The translations under genes and the position numbers were made by a program. Positions 9,645-17,404 of a DNA stretch of 64,000 nt are shown here, piece by piece. Numbering within the stretch: the stretch's first letter is position 1; each line of letters starts with the position of its first letter. This DNA comes from Capnocytophaga ochracea DSM 7271 (GTDB lineage Bacteria; Bacteroidota; Bacteroidia; Flavobacteriales; Flavobacteriaceae). The notes beneath the pieces are model-generated. The model ran no database searches and had not been told where the DNA came from. It saw nothing but the letters and a program-made list of their open reading frames with translations. Location of the stretch: positions 1,764,501 to 1,828,500 of the forward strand of contig NC_013162.1 in assembly GCF_000023285.1 (NCBI RefSeq). The letters run 5' to 3'.

Positions 9645-10081
9645 TTTCTTTCGCCTCGAAACCCCGTTTTTAACATTTTTATCATTGTTGTATCATAGTG
9701 TTAATCAACTTTTTATATACTCTTTCTATACCAATCGTCCAAGATTCGTATAAGCTTCCTATAAGCTCCCTATAAGCTAACCATACCCTCCTAACGACCA
9801 TTTCTTATCAGAATCACTCTTAACTCACTTTCGAACTTCTCTTTTTTCTTCCGATAGCTCTAACCCTCTATCGCCCGTGTGACTCGCACCTCCCACCTGT
9901 CTGACCTCCGTTCTACAAGTCCGCCTCTGCTGTTGCATTTCTTGTAGTTCGTGCCCCATTTACTCAGCACGGCATTCGTTTTTAAAATAATAGGCTTATA
10001 TTTTATTAATAAACCACAAAAAAATAGTAGAGAATATTAGATGTTTTCTCTTTAGAAAGTCGCTTTTGCGGATTGCCCCCC
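9645..10081 (+). repeat. Composite intergenic repeat, copy A
   Basis: It begins with CTTTCGCCTCGAAACCCCG and TTTTTAACATTTTTA, runs through the 52-base core at 9727-9778, then a pyrimidine-rich part with CTTCCGATAGCTC, and ends with TCGCTTTTGCGG near 10070-10081. The order of blocks matches copies B, C and D, but the stretch after the core is more diverged. The terminal TTTGCCAAAG dyad is missing here. Confidence 0.8.
9727..9778 (+). repeat. 52-base core of composite repeat, copy A
   Basis: It starts TATACCAATCGTCCAAGATT and continues into three 11-base iterons ending in TATAAGCT. It is identical to the cores at 33360-33411, 41166-41217 (reverse) and 63203-63254 (reverse) except for two variable bases between the second and third iterons. 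Confidence 0.95.
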
Positions 10082-10150
10082 TTCCTTTTGGGAAGGGGGA
10101 ACGGGGGTTAGGTTTTTAAATACAAGCGCTCCATTTACTAAGTTCCAAAT

Positions 10151-10181
10151 TTGCTAATTTGCCAATTAGTTTGTACTTTTG
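10151..10181 (+). promoter_or_regulatory. Promoter for cysN
   Basis: TTG at 10151-10153, 20 bases, TACTTTTG at 10174-10181. Transcription would start near 10186, which rules out the longer reading frame that opens at the same TTG and supports the ATG at 10217. Confidence 0.75.
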
Positions 10182-10216
10182 CACCAAATTATATTTACTC
10201 AACAGAAATAAAGCAA

Positions 10217-11455
10217 ATGAATATATTACGATTTATCACCGCAGGTAGCGTAGACGACGGTAAAAGTACCCTTATAGGTCGATTGTTATACGATAGCAAA
10301 AGTATTTTAGCCGACCAGCTCGAAGCATTGGAACAACAATCAAAAAATAAGAACGACGATGGTATCGACCTCGCTATCATCACCGATGGGCTCCGTGCTG
10401 AACGCGAACAAGGGATTACTATCGATGTAGCCTACCGCTACTTTGCTACTCCCAAACGCAAATTTATCATCGCCGATGCTCCTGGTCATACCCAATACAC
10501 CCGCAATATGATTACGGGGGCTTCTAATTCCGAGCTCATAATCATTTTGGTAGATGCTCGCAATGGCGTAACCGAACAAACTCGTCGCCATTCAATCATC
10601 GCCTCCCTGCTCAATATCCCAGAGGTAGTGGTAACCGTAAACAAAATGGACTTGGTAGGTTATAGCGAAGAGGTATTTAACAATATCAAGCAAGAGTACG
10701 AAGAGATTGCCAAACGTTTAGGATTGAAGAGCGTGCACTATTTCCCTATTTCAGCTTTTGTAGGCGATAATATCGTGAATACCACTGAGGCGATGCCTTG
10801 GTACAAAGGCAATTCGCTTTTAGACTTTTTGGAAACAGTAGAAATTACCAAAAACAACTATGACCAACCTCGTTTTCAGGTGCAGTACGTAATACGCCCA
10901 CAAACCGAAGCTTTACACGATTACCGCGGTTATGCAGGAGAAGTCATTTCGGGCACTTATCGCAAAGGTGATGCGATAATAGTAGAACCGGAAGGTATTA
11001 CTACAAAGCTCAGTAAGATAGAGTATAACGGCGAAGAAGTGGCAGAAGCAAAGGCAGGTGACCCAGTAGTACTACACATCGAAGACGATATCGATATTTC
11101 TCGTGGCGACTACTTTGCCAAACAAGGAGCAGAGCCTCAGCAAGGACAAGATATCGAGGCTATTGTATGCTGGATGGATAAACGCGAATTGCGCGAAGGC
11201 AATAAATACTTATTGCAACAGCGTAGTAAACTTGTAAAAGCAATTGTGAAGGAAATAGAGTATAAAATAGACGTCAATACCCTCAACCAAACTGAAGGTG
11301 TAGAAAGTGTAAAACTCAATGAAATCGCAAAAATCCGACTCAAAACGGCTTCCCCATTAGTATACGATGCATTCCAAAGCAATCCTCCAATGGGTAGTGC
11401 TATCCTCATCGATGAAACCAGCAACGCTACCGTAGGAGCTGTGATGATATATTAA
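10217..11455 (+). CDS. cysN: Sulfate adenylyltransferase subunit 1 (GTPase)
   Basis: A 412-residue translation-factor-like GTPase that, with CysD, activates sulfate to adenosine phosphosulfate. GTPase motifs are plain: G1 GSVDDGKST, the EQGITIDVAYR switch, G3 DAPGHTQY and G4 NKMDLV, followed by two EF-Tu-like beta-barrel domains ending ILIDETSNATVGAVMI. I chose the ATG at 10217 because the promoter overlaps the alternative upstream start. No cysD, cysC or cysH gene adjoins it, which is unusual because cysD normally precedes cysN. A damaged copy of its 3' end lies at about 12104-12225. Confidence 0.88.
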   Translation: MNILRFITAGSVDDGKSTLIGRLLYDSKSILADQLEALEQQSKNKNDDGIDLAIITDGLRAEREQGITIDVAYRYFATPKRKFIIADAPGHTQYTRNMITGASNSELIIILVDARNGVTEQTRRHSIIASLLNIPEVVVTVNKMDLVGYSEEVFNNIKQEYEEIAKRLGLKSVHYFPISAFVGDNIVNTTEAMPWYKGNSLLDFLETVEITKNNYDQPRFQVQYVIRPQTEALHDYRGYAGEVISGTYRKGDAIIVEPEGITTKLSKIEYNGEEVAEAKAGDPVVLHIEDDIDISRGDYFAKQGAEPQQGQDIEAIVCWMDKRELREGNKYLLQQRSKLVKAIVKEIEYKIDVNTLNQTEGVESVKLNEIAKIRLKTASPLVYDAFQSNPPMGSAILIDETSNATVGAVMIY

Positions 11456-11564
11456 TGCGTTTATTTTTCTGTTTTATTTCACAATAATTCAAGTGAAAAA
11501 GCTTAAAGTATATATAAATAACATTAAATAATGTTAAAAAATAGATAGTTGTATATATTATACA

Positions 11565-11572
11565 TATATTTG
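11565..11572 (+). promoter_or_regulatory. -7 box for the plus-strand roadblock-like gene
   Basis: TATATTTG, 30 bases before the start codon. No clear TTG at the -33 distance. Confidence 0.45.
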
Positions 11573-11602
11573 CATCAGAATAACATATAAAAAATTAAAT
11601 TT

Positions 11603-12013
11603 ATGACAGGTAAAGAATTACAAGAAGCACTTAACAAACTCTGCTCAGATATGAAAGCTAATTTGCCAGGATTTCTATTTTGTGGAATTCTTAATTCTGC
11701 TGAAGGAACTATTATGGCAAAAGCTTCATCCAGTCCAGAATTTTCAACAATTGCAGAAGAAACCGCTCCTATTTTTTCAACTATTGTAGCACAAGTAAAA
11801 AGTGTGGTTGCCTTAAGTGAATCATTAGACATTAAAGAAACACATAGTACTCTTATCGAAACCAATAAAATCACCTATGTAATTGGAATTTCGAATTTAG
11901 GAAAATTTTTTATTCTCTTAGCCTTAGACAGAGAAAAAGCTAATTTAGCAATAGCGAGAGGTTTGATTGAAAAAAGTAGACCCTTTGCAATAGTATTAGA
12001 TGAACAGCTTTAA
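11603..12013 (+). CDS. Roadblock/LC7-like small protein
   Basis: A 136-residue soluble protein with no signal peptide. The predicted order is helix, strand pair (GFLFCGILNSAEGTIMAKAS), long helix (residues 48-72), strands (STLIETNKITYVIGIS, then GKFFILLALD) and a final helix. That is the order of the roadblock/LC7 (MglB-like) fold, whose dimers regulate small GTPases; the assignment is inference from layout, not from a signature motif. A paralogue faces it at 12313-12786. It has its own -7 box and terminator. No small GTPase gene adjoins; the neighbour cysN is a different kind of GTPase. Confidence 0.7.
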   Translation: MTGKELQEALNKLCSDMKANLPGFLFCGILNSAEGTIMAKASSSPEFSTIAEETAPIFSTIVAQVKSVVALSESLDIKETHSTLIETNKITYVIGISNLGKFFILLALDREKANLAIARGLIEKSRPFAIVLDEQL

Positions 12014-12037
12014 AAAGATATTAAATAATATCTTCAT

Positions 12038-12074
12038 AGCACAAATTTAGGCACTCTAAATTTGTGCTTTTTTG
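12038..12074 (+). terminator. Terminator after the roadblock-like gene
   Basis: Perfect 13-base stem AGCACAAATTTAG with CTAAATTTGTGCT, five-base loop, then T residues. Confidence 0.9.
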
Positions 12075-12103
12075 TTTTTTCTGGAAAATATGTTGCACTT
12101 CAC

Positions 12104-12225
12104 TAAAATAAGACAACAAGTTAAAATTAGTTTCTCTTTTATAGTATGTGATGCTTTCAAGAACTATTATTCTCATTGATAAAAATAGCAATACACTACC
12201 GTAGATCTGAATGATGATCTAATAA
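12104..12225 (+). pseudogene. Decayed fragment of a cysN 3' end
   Basis: Translated in pieces, this stretch resembles the last 40 residues of CysN. KIRQQVKISFSFIVCDAFKN matches KIRLKTASPLVYDAFQSN of the intact gene, then after a deletion and a frame change IILIDKNSN matches AILIDETSN. At the DNA level TAGTATGTGATGCTTTCAA aligns with TAGTATACGATGCATTCCA, and CACTACCGTAG with CGCTACCGTAG. Stops and frameshifts show it is not functional. It lies 650 bases after the intact cysN, with the roadblock-like gene between them. Confidence 0.5.
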
Positions 12226-12312
12226 TCAAATCCTATGAAAAGTTTTATACTTTAATTGATATAAAAAGAGCACAAAGCAAACAATCTGCAATTTCTTCTG
12301 TTAAAAAAAATA

Positions 12313-12786
12313 CTAAAAAAAGTCGTCTAATAATGTTCCAAACTCTCTTTTGCACTTGTAAAGTAAAGCTCTTGAAATACCAATATTTGATTTAGCTCTA
12401 TCTAAAGCGGTGATAGAAAAGAATTTTCCTAAAGCTGAAATCATCAACATAAACGTAATTTTGTCTGTTTCAATAAGAATGTAATCTAACTCCAACTTTC
12501 CTAAAGCATCATTGCTATCTACCACTTTCTTTACTTGATTAACAATAGTAAGATGAAAAGCAGAGCCTTGCTCAATTATCTTTGAAGCTTCGTCATTAGC
12601 AGAAGCTTTGCTTAAGATAGAACCATCAGTACTGCTCAAAATTCCATAAAAAAGAAATCCTGGCATTCCTTCTTTCATATCTTGACAGTGAGCATCAAGC
12701 ATTTGTTGTAGTTGTGCACCTGTCAGTTGTACTTCCGTATCTGTTTTTACGTCTGTACCTTTGGGTTGTAATACTGTATCTGTCAT
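12313..12786 (-). CDS. Roadblock/LC7-like small protein, paralogue
   Basis: A 157-residue paralogue of the protein at 11603-12013, transcribed towards it. Shared segments include PGFLFYGILSSTDGSILSKA, the central helix with VNQVKKVV, ILIETDKITFMLMIS and LGKFFSITALDRAKSNIGIS. It differs by a 20-residue polar N-terminal extension rich in Thr, Asp and Gln. A TACCTTTG box lies at 12808-12815. The roadblock assignment is inferred from the strand and helix order. Facing paralogues, each with its own promoter, suggest an old inverted duplication and possibly two subunits of one complex. Confidence 0.7.
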   Translation of the reverse strand: MTDTVLQPKGTDVKTDTEVQLTGAQLQQMLDAHCQDMKEGMPGFLFYGILSSTDGSILSKASANDEASKIIEQGSAFHLTIVNQVKKVVDSNDALGKLELDYILIETDKITFMLMISALGKFFSITALDRAKSNIGISRALLYKCKREFGTLLDDFF

Positions 12787-12807
12787 AATTATGATCTTTT
12801 ATCGAGG

Positions 12808-12815
12808 CAAAGGTA
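12808..12815 (-). promoter_or_regulatory. -7 box for the minus-strand roadblock-like gene
   Basis: TACCTTTG on the minus strand, 22 bases before the start codon; -33 TTG not seen. Confidence 0.5.
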
Positions 12816-13192
12816 TAATATTTTTTTTATAAAAAGAAATTTTTATGAAAAATCTTTTTCTATAAATATAAAAAATTAATGCTAATGCAAAGAAAATCAA
12901 TAGTTAATACTGTAATAAGATTATCGTTCAAAAGTAAGAAATACTACAAAATTATTTCTGTGAGAAGAAAAATACTACAAATATAAAACGATATAAACTG
13001 TTTCATATAAAAAAGATTTAGGTGTCAAACTTCTTTTTTATATGAATATATAGGATTATTTAATTTATTGTTGTATCTTTGCCTAAGATTTTTACAGATA
13101 GAAAAATTACTATTAGACAAAGTAAATATGAAAATAAAGCTTTGTGATAAGATGAATATTATTTTTTTCTTTAAAAGTATATAACAAAATAT
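12816..13192. other. AT-rich divergent intergenic region before rocD
   Basis: A strongly AT-rich gap with no credible frame. It contains the rocD -7 box TATCTTTG at 13074-13081, which leaves a leader of about 105 bases. Nothing else was recognised. Confidence 0.6.
13074..13081 (+). promoter_or_regulatory. -7 box for rocD
   Basis: TATCTTTG; no clear -33 TTG. The leader to the rocD start is about 105 bases, longer than most here. Confidence 0.5.
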
Positions 13193-14437
13193 ATGATAAC
13201 ACATAAATTAACCTCAGAACAAGCAATGGCACTCGAAAATCAGTACGGTGCACATAACTATCACCCGCTACCCGTAGTGCTCAGCAAAGGGCAAGGGGTA
13301 TATGTGTGGGATGTCGAAGGCAAACGCTACTACGATTTCCTTTCGTCTTACTCTGCCGTAAACCAAGGTCACTGCCACCCACGTATCATCAAAGCACTTA
13401 CTGACCAAGCGCAAACTCTTACACTCACTTCTCGCGCTTTCTACAACGATAAGCTCGGAGTGTATGAAAAGTACGTAACCGAGTATTTTGGCTTCGAGAA
13501 AGTCCTCCCGATGAATACAGGGGCTGAAGCGGTAGAAACAGCTATTAAAATATGTCGCAAATGGGCTTACGAACAGAAAGGGGTGCCTGAAAGCGCTGCC
13601 ATCATCATCGTATGCGACCAGAACTTCCACGGGCGTACCACTACAGTTGTATCTTTTTCATCTGATAAAAATGCGCGTAAGAACTTTGGACCTTATACAC
13701 CTGGTTTTGTTTCCGTTCCTTACAACGATTTAGTCGCTTTGGAACAAGTTCTTGCTGATAATAAAGCAACAGTAGCAGGCTTTTTAGTAGAACCTATACA
13801 AGGTGAAGCTGGTGTATACGTTCCTTCTGAGGGGTATTTAAGCGGAGCAAAAGCCTTATGCCAAAAGTATAATGCACTCTTTATCGCCGATGAGGTACAA
13901 ACAGGAGTAGCGCGTACCGGAAAACGTTTAGCAGTAGACCACGAGAATGTAAAACCTGATATATTGGTACTGGGGAAAGCCCTTAGCGGAGGTGTATATC
14001 CCGTGAGTGCTGTCCTTGCTGATGACCGTATTATGCACGTGATTAAAGCTGGGCAACACGGTAGTACTTTTGGAGGCAATCCCTTGGCAGCAGCCGTAGC
14101 GATTGAAGCCTTGCAGGTAGTAAAAGATGAACATTTGGCTGAAAATGCCGCTCGTTTAGGTGAGATTTTCCGCAAAGAAATCGGCGACTATATCAAAACC
14201 TCGAACATAGCTACCTTAGTGCGTGGTAAAGGTCTCCTAAATGCGGTGGTTATCAACGATACCGAAGAGAGTGACACTGCTTGGAATATCTGTCTAAGGA
14301 TGCGCGATAATGGGTTGCTAGCTAAACCTACTCACGGCAATATCATTAGATTTGCTCCGCCATTGGTAATGAATGAAACGGAATTAAGAGAATGTATTGC
14401 TATTATTATCAATGCTTTAAAAGCGCTTGAAAAGTAA
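13193..14437 (+). CDS. rocD: Ornithine--oxo-acid aminotransferase
   Basis: A 414-residue class III PLP aminotransferase that converts ornithine and 2-oxoglutarate to glutamate semialdehyde and glutamate, linking arginine and proline metabolism. Typical sequences are [26 protein letters not shown], the cofactor site [33 protein letters not shown] (PLP-pyridine Asp) and [14 protein letters not shown], whose Lys binds [13 protein letters not shown] follows. The [10 protein letters not shown] signature separates it from acetylornithine and GABA aminotransferases. It is a single-gene unit ending in a strong terminator. Confidence 0.92.
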   Translation: MITHKLTSEQAMALENQYGAHNYHPLPVVLSKGQGVYVWDVEGKRYYDFLSSYSAVNQGHCHPRIIKALTDQAQTLTLTSRAFYNDKLGVYEKYVTEYFGFEKVLPMNTGAEAVETAIKICRKWAYEQKGVPESAAIIIVCDQNFHGRTTTVVSFSSDKNARKNFGPYTPGFVSVPYNDLVALEQVLADNKATVAGFLVEPIQGEAGVYVPSEGYLSGAKALCQKYNALFIADEVQTGVARTGKRLAVDHENVKPDILVLGKALSGGVYPVSAVLADDRIMHVIKAGQHGSTFGGNPLAAAVAIEALQVVKDEHLAENAARLGEIFRKEIGDYIKTSNIATLVRGKGLLNAVVINDTEESDTAWNICLRMRDNGLLAKPTHGNIIRFAPPLVMNETELRECIAIIINALKALEK

Positions 14438-14459
14438 TACACTATATTGTTACAGATAG

Positions 14460-14490
14460 AAAGCTACCTAAAACATCAGGTAGCTTTTTA
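14460..14490 (+). terminator. Terminator after rocD
   Basis: AAGCTACCT pairs with AGGTAGCTT across an eight-base loop, then T residues. Confidence 0.85.
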
Positions 14491-14509
14491 TTTATACAGA
14501 AATATTTTG

Positions 14510-14517
14510 TACATTTG
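14510..14517 (+). promoter_or_regulatory. -7 box for fabI
   Basis: TACATTTG. The longer fabI frame would start inside this box, so the ATG at 14557 is the better start. Confidence 0.6.
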
Positions 14518-14556
14518 CCCCATAGGAACAAAATTCATTTTATAAAAGAAAAAATT

Positions 14557-15366
14557 ATGTATAATTTATTAAAAGGAAAAAGAGGCATCATCTTTGGTGC
14601 CTTAGACGAAAATTCTATCGCTTGGAAAACAGCAGAACGTGTACACGAAGAAGGTGGTAAGTTTGTACTTACCAATGCTCCCGTAGCAATGCGTATGGGA
14701 CAAATAAAAAACTTAGCCGAAAAAACAGGCTCTGAAATTATTCCTGCCGATGCTACCAATATGGACGATCTCCAAAACTTGGTAACTAAAGCTATGGAGA
14801 TTTTAGGGGGTAAGTTGGATTTTGTGTTGCACTCTATCGGTATGTCGGTAAACGTGCGCAAAAACATTCCTTATACCGAGTCTAACTATGTGAACACTGA
14901 AAAAGGTTGGGACGTTTCAGCGCTTTCTTTTCACAAAGTATGTCAAGTGCTTTATAAGAACGATGCGATGAACGAATGGGGTAGTATTGTAGCACTTACC
15001 TATATGGCAGCACAACGCACCTTCCCTGATTATAACGATATGGCTGATAACAAAGCTTACTTAGAATCTATTGCGCGTAGTTTTGGCTATTTCTTTGGTA
15101 AAGACAAGAAAGTGCGTGTGAATACCATTTCACAATCACCTACCGCTACTACTGCAGGACAAGGCGTAAAAGGTTTTGACGGTTTTATTGCCTATGCCGA
15201 TGCTATGTCGCCACTGGGTAATGCCACCGCTCAAGATTGTGCCAATTATACGGTATCTCTCTTCTCCGATCTTACTCGCAAAGTAACGATGCAAAACCTT
15301 TTCCACGATGGAGGCTTCTCTAATACTGGTGTAAGCAACGAAGTAATTGAACGATTTACTAAGTAG
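14557..15366 (+). CDS. fabI: Enoyl-[acyl-carrier-protein] reductase (NADH)
   Basis: A 269-residue short-chain dehydrogenase-type enzyme that reduces trans-2-enoyl-ACP, the last step of each fatty acid elongation cycle. It opens MYNLLKGKRGIIFGALDENSIAW, the FabI form of the nucleotide-binding loop. The catalytic pair appears as PDYNDMADNK, a Tyr with a Lys seven residues later, as in FabI. VRVNTISQSPTATTAG follows, where FabI usually has a Ser-Ala-Gly-Pro motif; the change to SQSPT is seen in the Bacteroidota form as far as I recall. FabI is the target of triclosan and isoniazid-like drugs. The ATG at 14557 is chosen because of the promoter position. Confidence 0.9.
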   Translation: MYNLLKGKRGIIFGALDENSIAWKTAERVHEEGGKFVLTNAPVAMRMGQIKNLAEKTGSEIIPADATNMDDLQNLVTKAMEILGGKLDFVLHSIGMSVNVRKNIPYTESNYVNTEKGWDVSALSFHKVCQVLYKNDAMNEWGSIVALTYMAAQRTFPDYNDMADNKAYLESIARSFGYFFGKDKKVRVNTISQSPTATTAGQGVKGFDGFIAYADAMSPLGNATAQDCANYTVSLFSDLTRKVTMQNLFHDGGFSNTGVSNEVIERFTK

Positions 15367-15434
15367 TAGTTAGAAATTGGTTGTTAGTAGTTAGAAAACT
15401 AACGGCTAATAACTACTGACTAATAACTAATGAA

Positions 15435-15644
15435 ATGAAGTATCTTTTCATTTATTTAGTGCGCTTTTATCAAGTAGCCATTTCGCCACTTAAGCCTCCT
15501 ACGTGCAGGTATACCCCTACCTGCTCGCAATACACTTTAGAAGCCTTGCAAAAGTACGGTTTTTTTAAGGGAGGCTGGTTGGCTATTAAGCGTATATGTA
15601 GTTGCCACCCTTGGGGAGGAAGTGGCTATGACCCCGTACCTTAA
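15435..15644 (+). CDS. yidD: Membrane protein insertion efficiency factor YidD
   Basis: A 69-residue protein of the YidD (DUF37) family, thought to help YidC-mediated membrane insertion. The hallmarks are an amphipathic N terminus, [26 protein letters not shown] with its conserved Cys residues, the GGWLAIKRI segment and the end [13 protein letters not shown]. In many bacteria yidD lies by rnpA and yidC; here it sits 13 bases before dgt and 68 after fabI. An inverted repeat (TTAGTAGTTAG with CTAATAACTA) lies just upstream at 15388-15420. Confidence 0.9.
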   Translation: MKYLFIYLVRFYQVAISPLKPPTCRYTPTCSQYTLEALQKYGFFKGGWLAIKRICSCHPWGGSGYDPVP

Positions 15645-15657
15645 ATAAACAATAAAA

Positions 15658-17001
15658 ATGCTTTGGGAAAACTTACTCTCTCTTAATAAATATGGTGATA
15701 CTAGTCTTCGTTTGCGAAAAAATGAAGATGAAACACGACTCAGTTTTGATATGGATTATGACCGTGTGGTCTTTTCAAGTGCTTTTCGTAGCTTGCAAGA
15801 CAAAACACAAGTAATTCCACTTTCAAAAACAAGTTTTGTACACACACGTCTTACACATAGTATTGAGGTGTCGGTAGTGGGGCGTAGTTTGGGGCGTGCT
15901 GTGGGTAAACACGTGCTCACCAAATATCCTCACTTGCGCGAATTGGGTTACCAAACAAACGATTTTGGAGCCATTATTGCAGCGGCGGCGGTAGCACACG
16001 ATATTGGTAATCCACCTTTTGGACACAGTGGTGAAAAGGCTATAGGAGAGTTTTTTCAATTCAAAAAAGGAACTGCTATCAAACATTTACTCACAGAAGC
16101 CGAGTATGCTGATTTGTGTAGTTTTGAAGGGAATGCCAATGGTTTTAGAATTCTTAACGAAACACGTTTGGGGGCAGAGGGAGGTTTACGGCTTACTTAT
16201 GCTACCTTAGGAGCTTTTACTAAGTATCCTAAAGAATCACTACCTGTACGTCCTACTGACCGTATAGCTGATAAGAAATATGGCTTTTTCCAAGGCGATA
16301 AAAAATTCTTCAAAGAGGTGGCTGAAACTTTAGGACTAAAATCTAATAGTGTAAATGGTGAATTGCGTTATGCACGTCATCCCTTAGCTTTCTTGGTGGA
16401 GGTAGCCGACGATATTTGTTATACTATTATAGACTTTGAAGACGGTATCAACTTAGGGCTTATAGGCGAAGATGTAGCCTTAGAGTATTTAGGTGGTATC
16501 ATTTCAGATAAGATAAATACTCATAAATATAGCAAACTACAAACTAAAGAAGAACGTATTGCTTATTTACGTGCAGTTGCTATAGGAGCTTTGATACAAG
16601 ATGCTACTGATATTTTCTTGCAAAATGAAGATGCAATCTTGGCAGGAGAATTTCACCAGTCGCTTTTATATGATAGTAAATATCGTCACCAAATCACTGA
16701 TGTAATAGATTGTAGTGTGGAACGTATATATCAATCCGATGAGGTTGTAGAAAAAGAAGTATCGGGTTATGTGGTTTTACAACATTTATTAGATATTTTT
16801 TTTACGGCTATTATCAATCAAGAAAACGGACGTGAGACATCATTTGATAAACTTTTGCTTAAAAAGTTACCTGAAAGGTATCGTAAAAAAGGCTCGTTAT
16901 ATGACAAGGTAATGGGCATTACTTGTTATATCGCAAGCCTTACCGATAGTAATGCAGTGGAATTACATCTAAAAACAGCCAATACAACCTTTAATATTTA
17001 A
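15658..17001 (+). CDS. dgt: Deoxyguanosinetriphosphate triphosphohydrolase-like protein
   Basis: A 447-residue HD-domain enzyme that cleaves dGTP (or other dNTPs) to nucleoside and tripolyphosphate. The N-terminal FRSLQDKTQV and RLTHSIEVSVVGRSLGR signature is followed by the metal-binding pair AAAVAHDIGNPPFGHSGE, and later VEVADDICYTIIDFEDG completes the H-HD-D set. The length fits the type I dGTPase group. It follows yidD by 13 bases and is probably cotranscribed with it. dNTP substrate preference cannot be predicted. Confidence 0.9.
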   Translation: MLWENLLSLNKYGDTSLRLRKNEDETRLSFDMDYDRVVFSSAFRSLQDKTQVIPLSKTSFVHTRLTHSIEVSVVGRSLGRAVGKHVLTKYPHLRELGYQTNDFGAIIAAAAVAHDIGNPPFGHSGEKAIGEFFQFKKGTAIKHLLTEAEYADLCSFEGNANGFRILNETRLGAEGGLRLTYATLGAFTKYPKESLPVRPTDRIADKKYGFFQGDKKFFKEVAETLGLKSNSVNGELRYARHPLAFLVEVADDICYTIIDFEDGINLGLIGEDVALEYLGGIISDKINTHKYSKLQTKEERIAYLRAVAIGALIQDATDIFLQNEDAILAGEFHQSLLYDSKYRHQITDVIDCSVERIYQSDEVVEKEVSGYVVLQHLLDIFFTAIINQENGRETSFDKLLLKKLPERYRKKGSLYDKVMGITCYIASLTDSNAVELHLKTANTTFNI

Positions 17002-17073
17002 TACTTTAATATGTTTATTATCAGATATATTATAAAGAAAGATTAAAAAAAGTTTAAAAAAACGCTCTAAAAA

Positions 17074-17104
17074 TTTGCAGGTAATAAAAAAAGTAGTATC
17101 TTTG
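17074..17104 (+). promoter_or_regulatory. Promoter for tRNA-Asp
   Basis: TTTG ending at 17077, 19 bases, TATCTTTG at 17097-17104, about 40 bases before the mature 5' end. Confidence 0.75.
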
Positions 17105-17143
17105 CAACCGCAATGAAGAAATGAATTGCACAAATTTACTGAA

Positions 17144-17217
17144 GGTCTGGTAGTTCAGCTGGTTAGAATACATGCCTGTCACGCATGGGGTCGCGGGTTC
17201 GAGTCCCGTCCAGACCG
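17144..17217 (+). tRNA. tRNA-Asp (GTC)
   Basis: Acceptor arms GGTCTGG and CCAGACC pair fully, with discriminator G. The anticodon loop CTGTCAC gives GTC. The T-arm contains GGGTTCGAGTCCC. No CCA is encoded. Confidence 0.96.
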
Positions 17218-17352
17218 CTTCATAAGATTTAGTTGTGTTGTTTTGTGTAAATATTTTTACACGGGTTTATAGTAAACCAATGAAAGCTTTCCTTTCTCCA
17301 AGGAGAGCTTTTCTTTTTAAGTGAGATTTTGAATATAAATTCTCTTAAAATA

Positions 17353-17386
17353 AAAAAACTGCCTATAAATTTTATAGACAGTTTTT
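17353..17386 (-). terminator. Bidirectional terminator between tRNA-Asp and the MlaF-type gene
   Basis: AAAAAACTG-CTATAAA pairs with TATAG-CAGTTTTTT, giving A/T tracts on both sides. It ends the minus-strand ATPase gene. A second imperfect hairpin at 17284-17316 (ctcc-aa-ggag with flanking T) may end the tRNA transcript. Confidence 0.75.
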
Positions 17387-17404
17387 TAGAATTTAATTAT
17401 TAAT

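Larger units (their letters stand above)
9109..10150. other. Long repeat-rich intergenic region between fmt and cysN
   Basis: No coding frame is credible here. The region holds an fmt promoter box, a 110-base tandem duplication (9371-9590), copy A of the composite repeat (9645-10081) with its 52-base core, and a C/G-rich hairpin near 10077-10108 (cccccttcc with ggaaggggg). Tracts such as ATTTGCTAATTTCC recur several times here and elsewhere in gaps of the window. Confidence 0.8.

Noticed and set aside
10151-10216. N-terminal extension of CysN (22 residues)
   Set aside because: The promoter lies over the TTG start, so the extension would not be transcribed.
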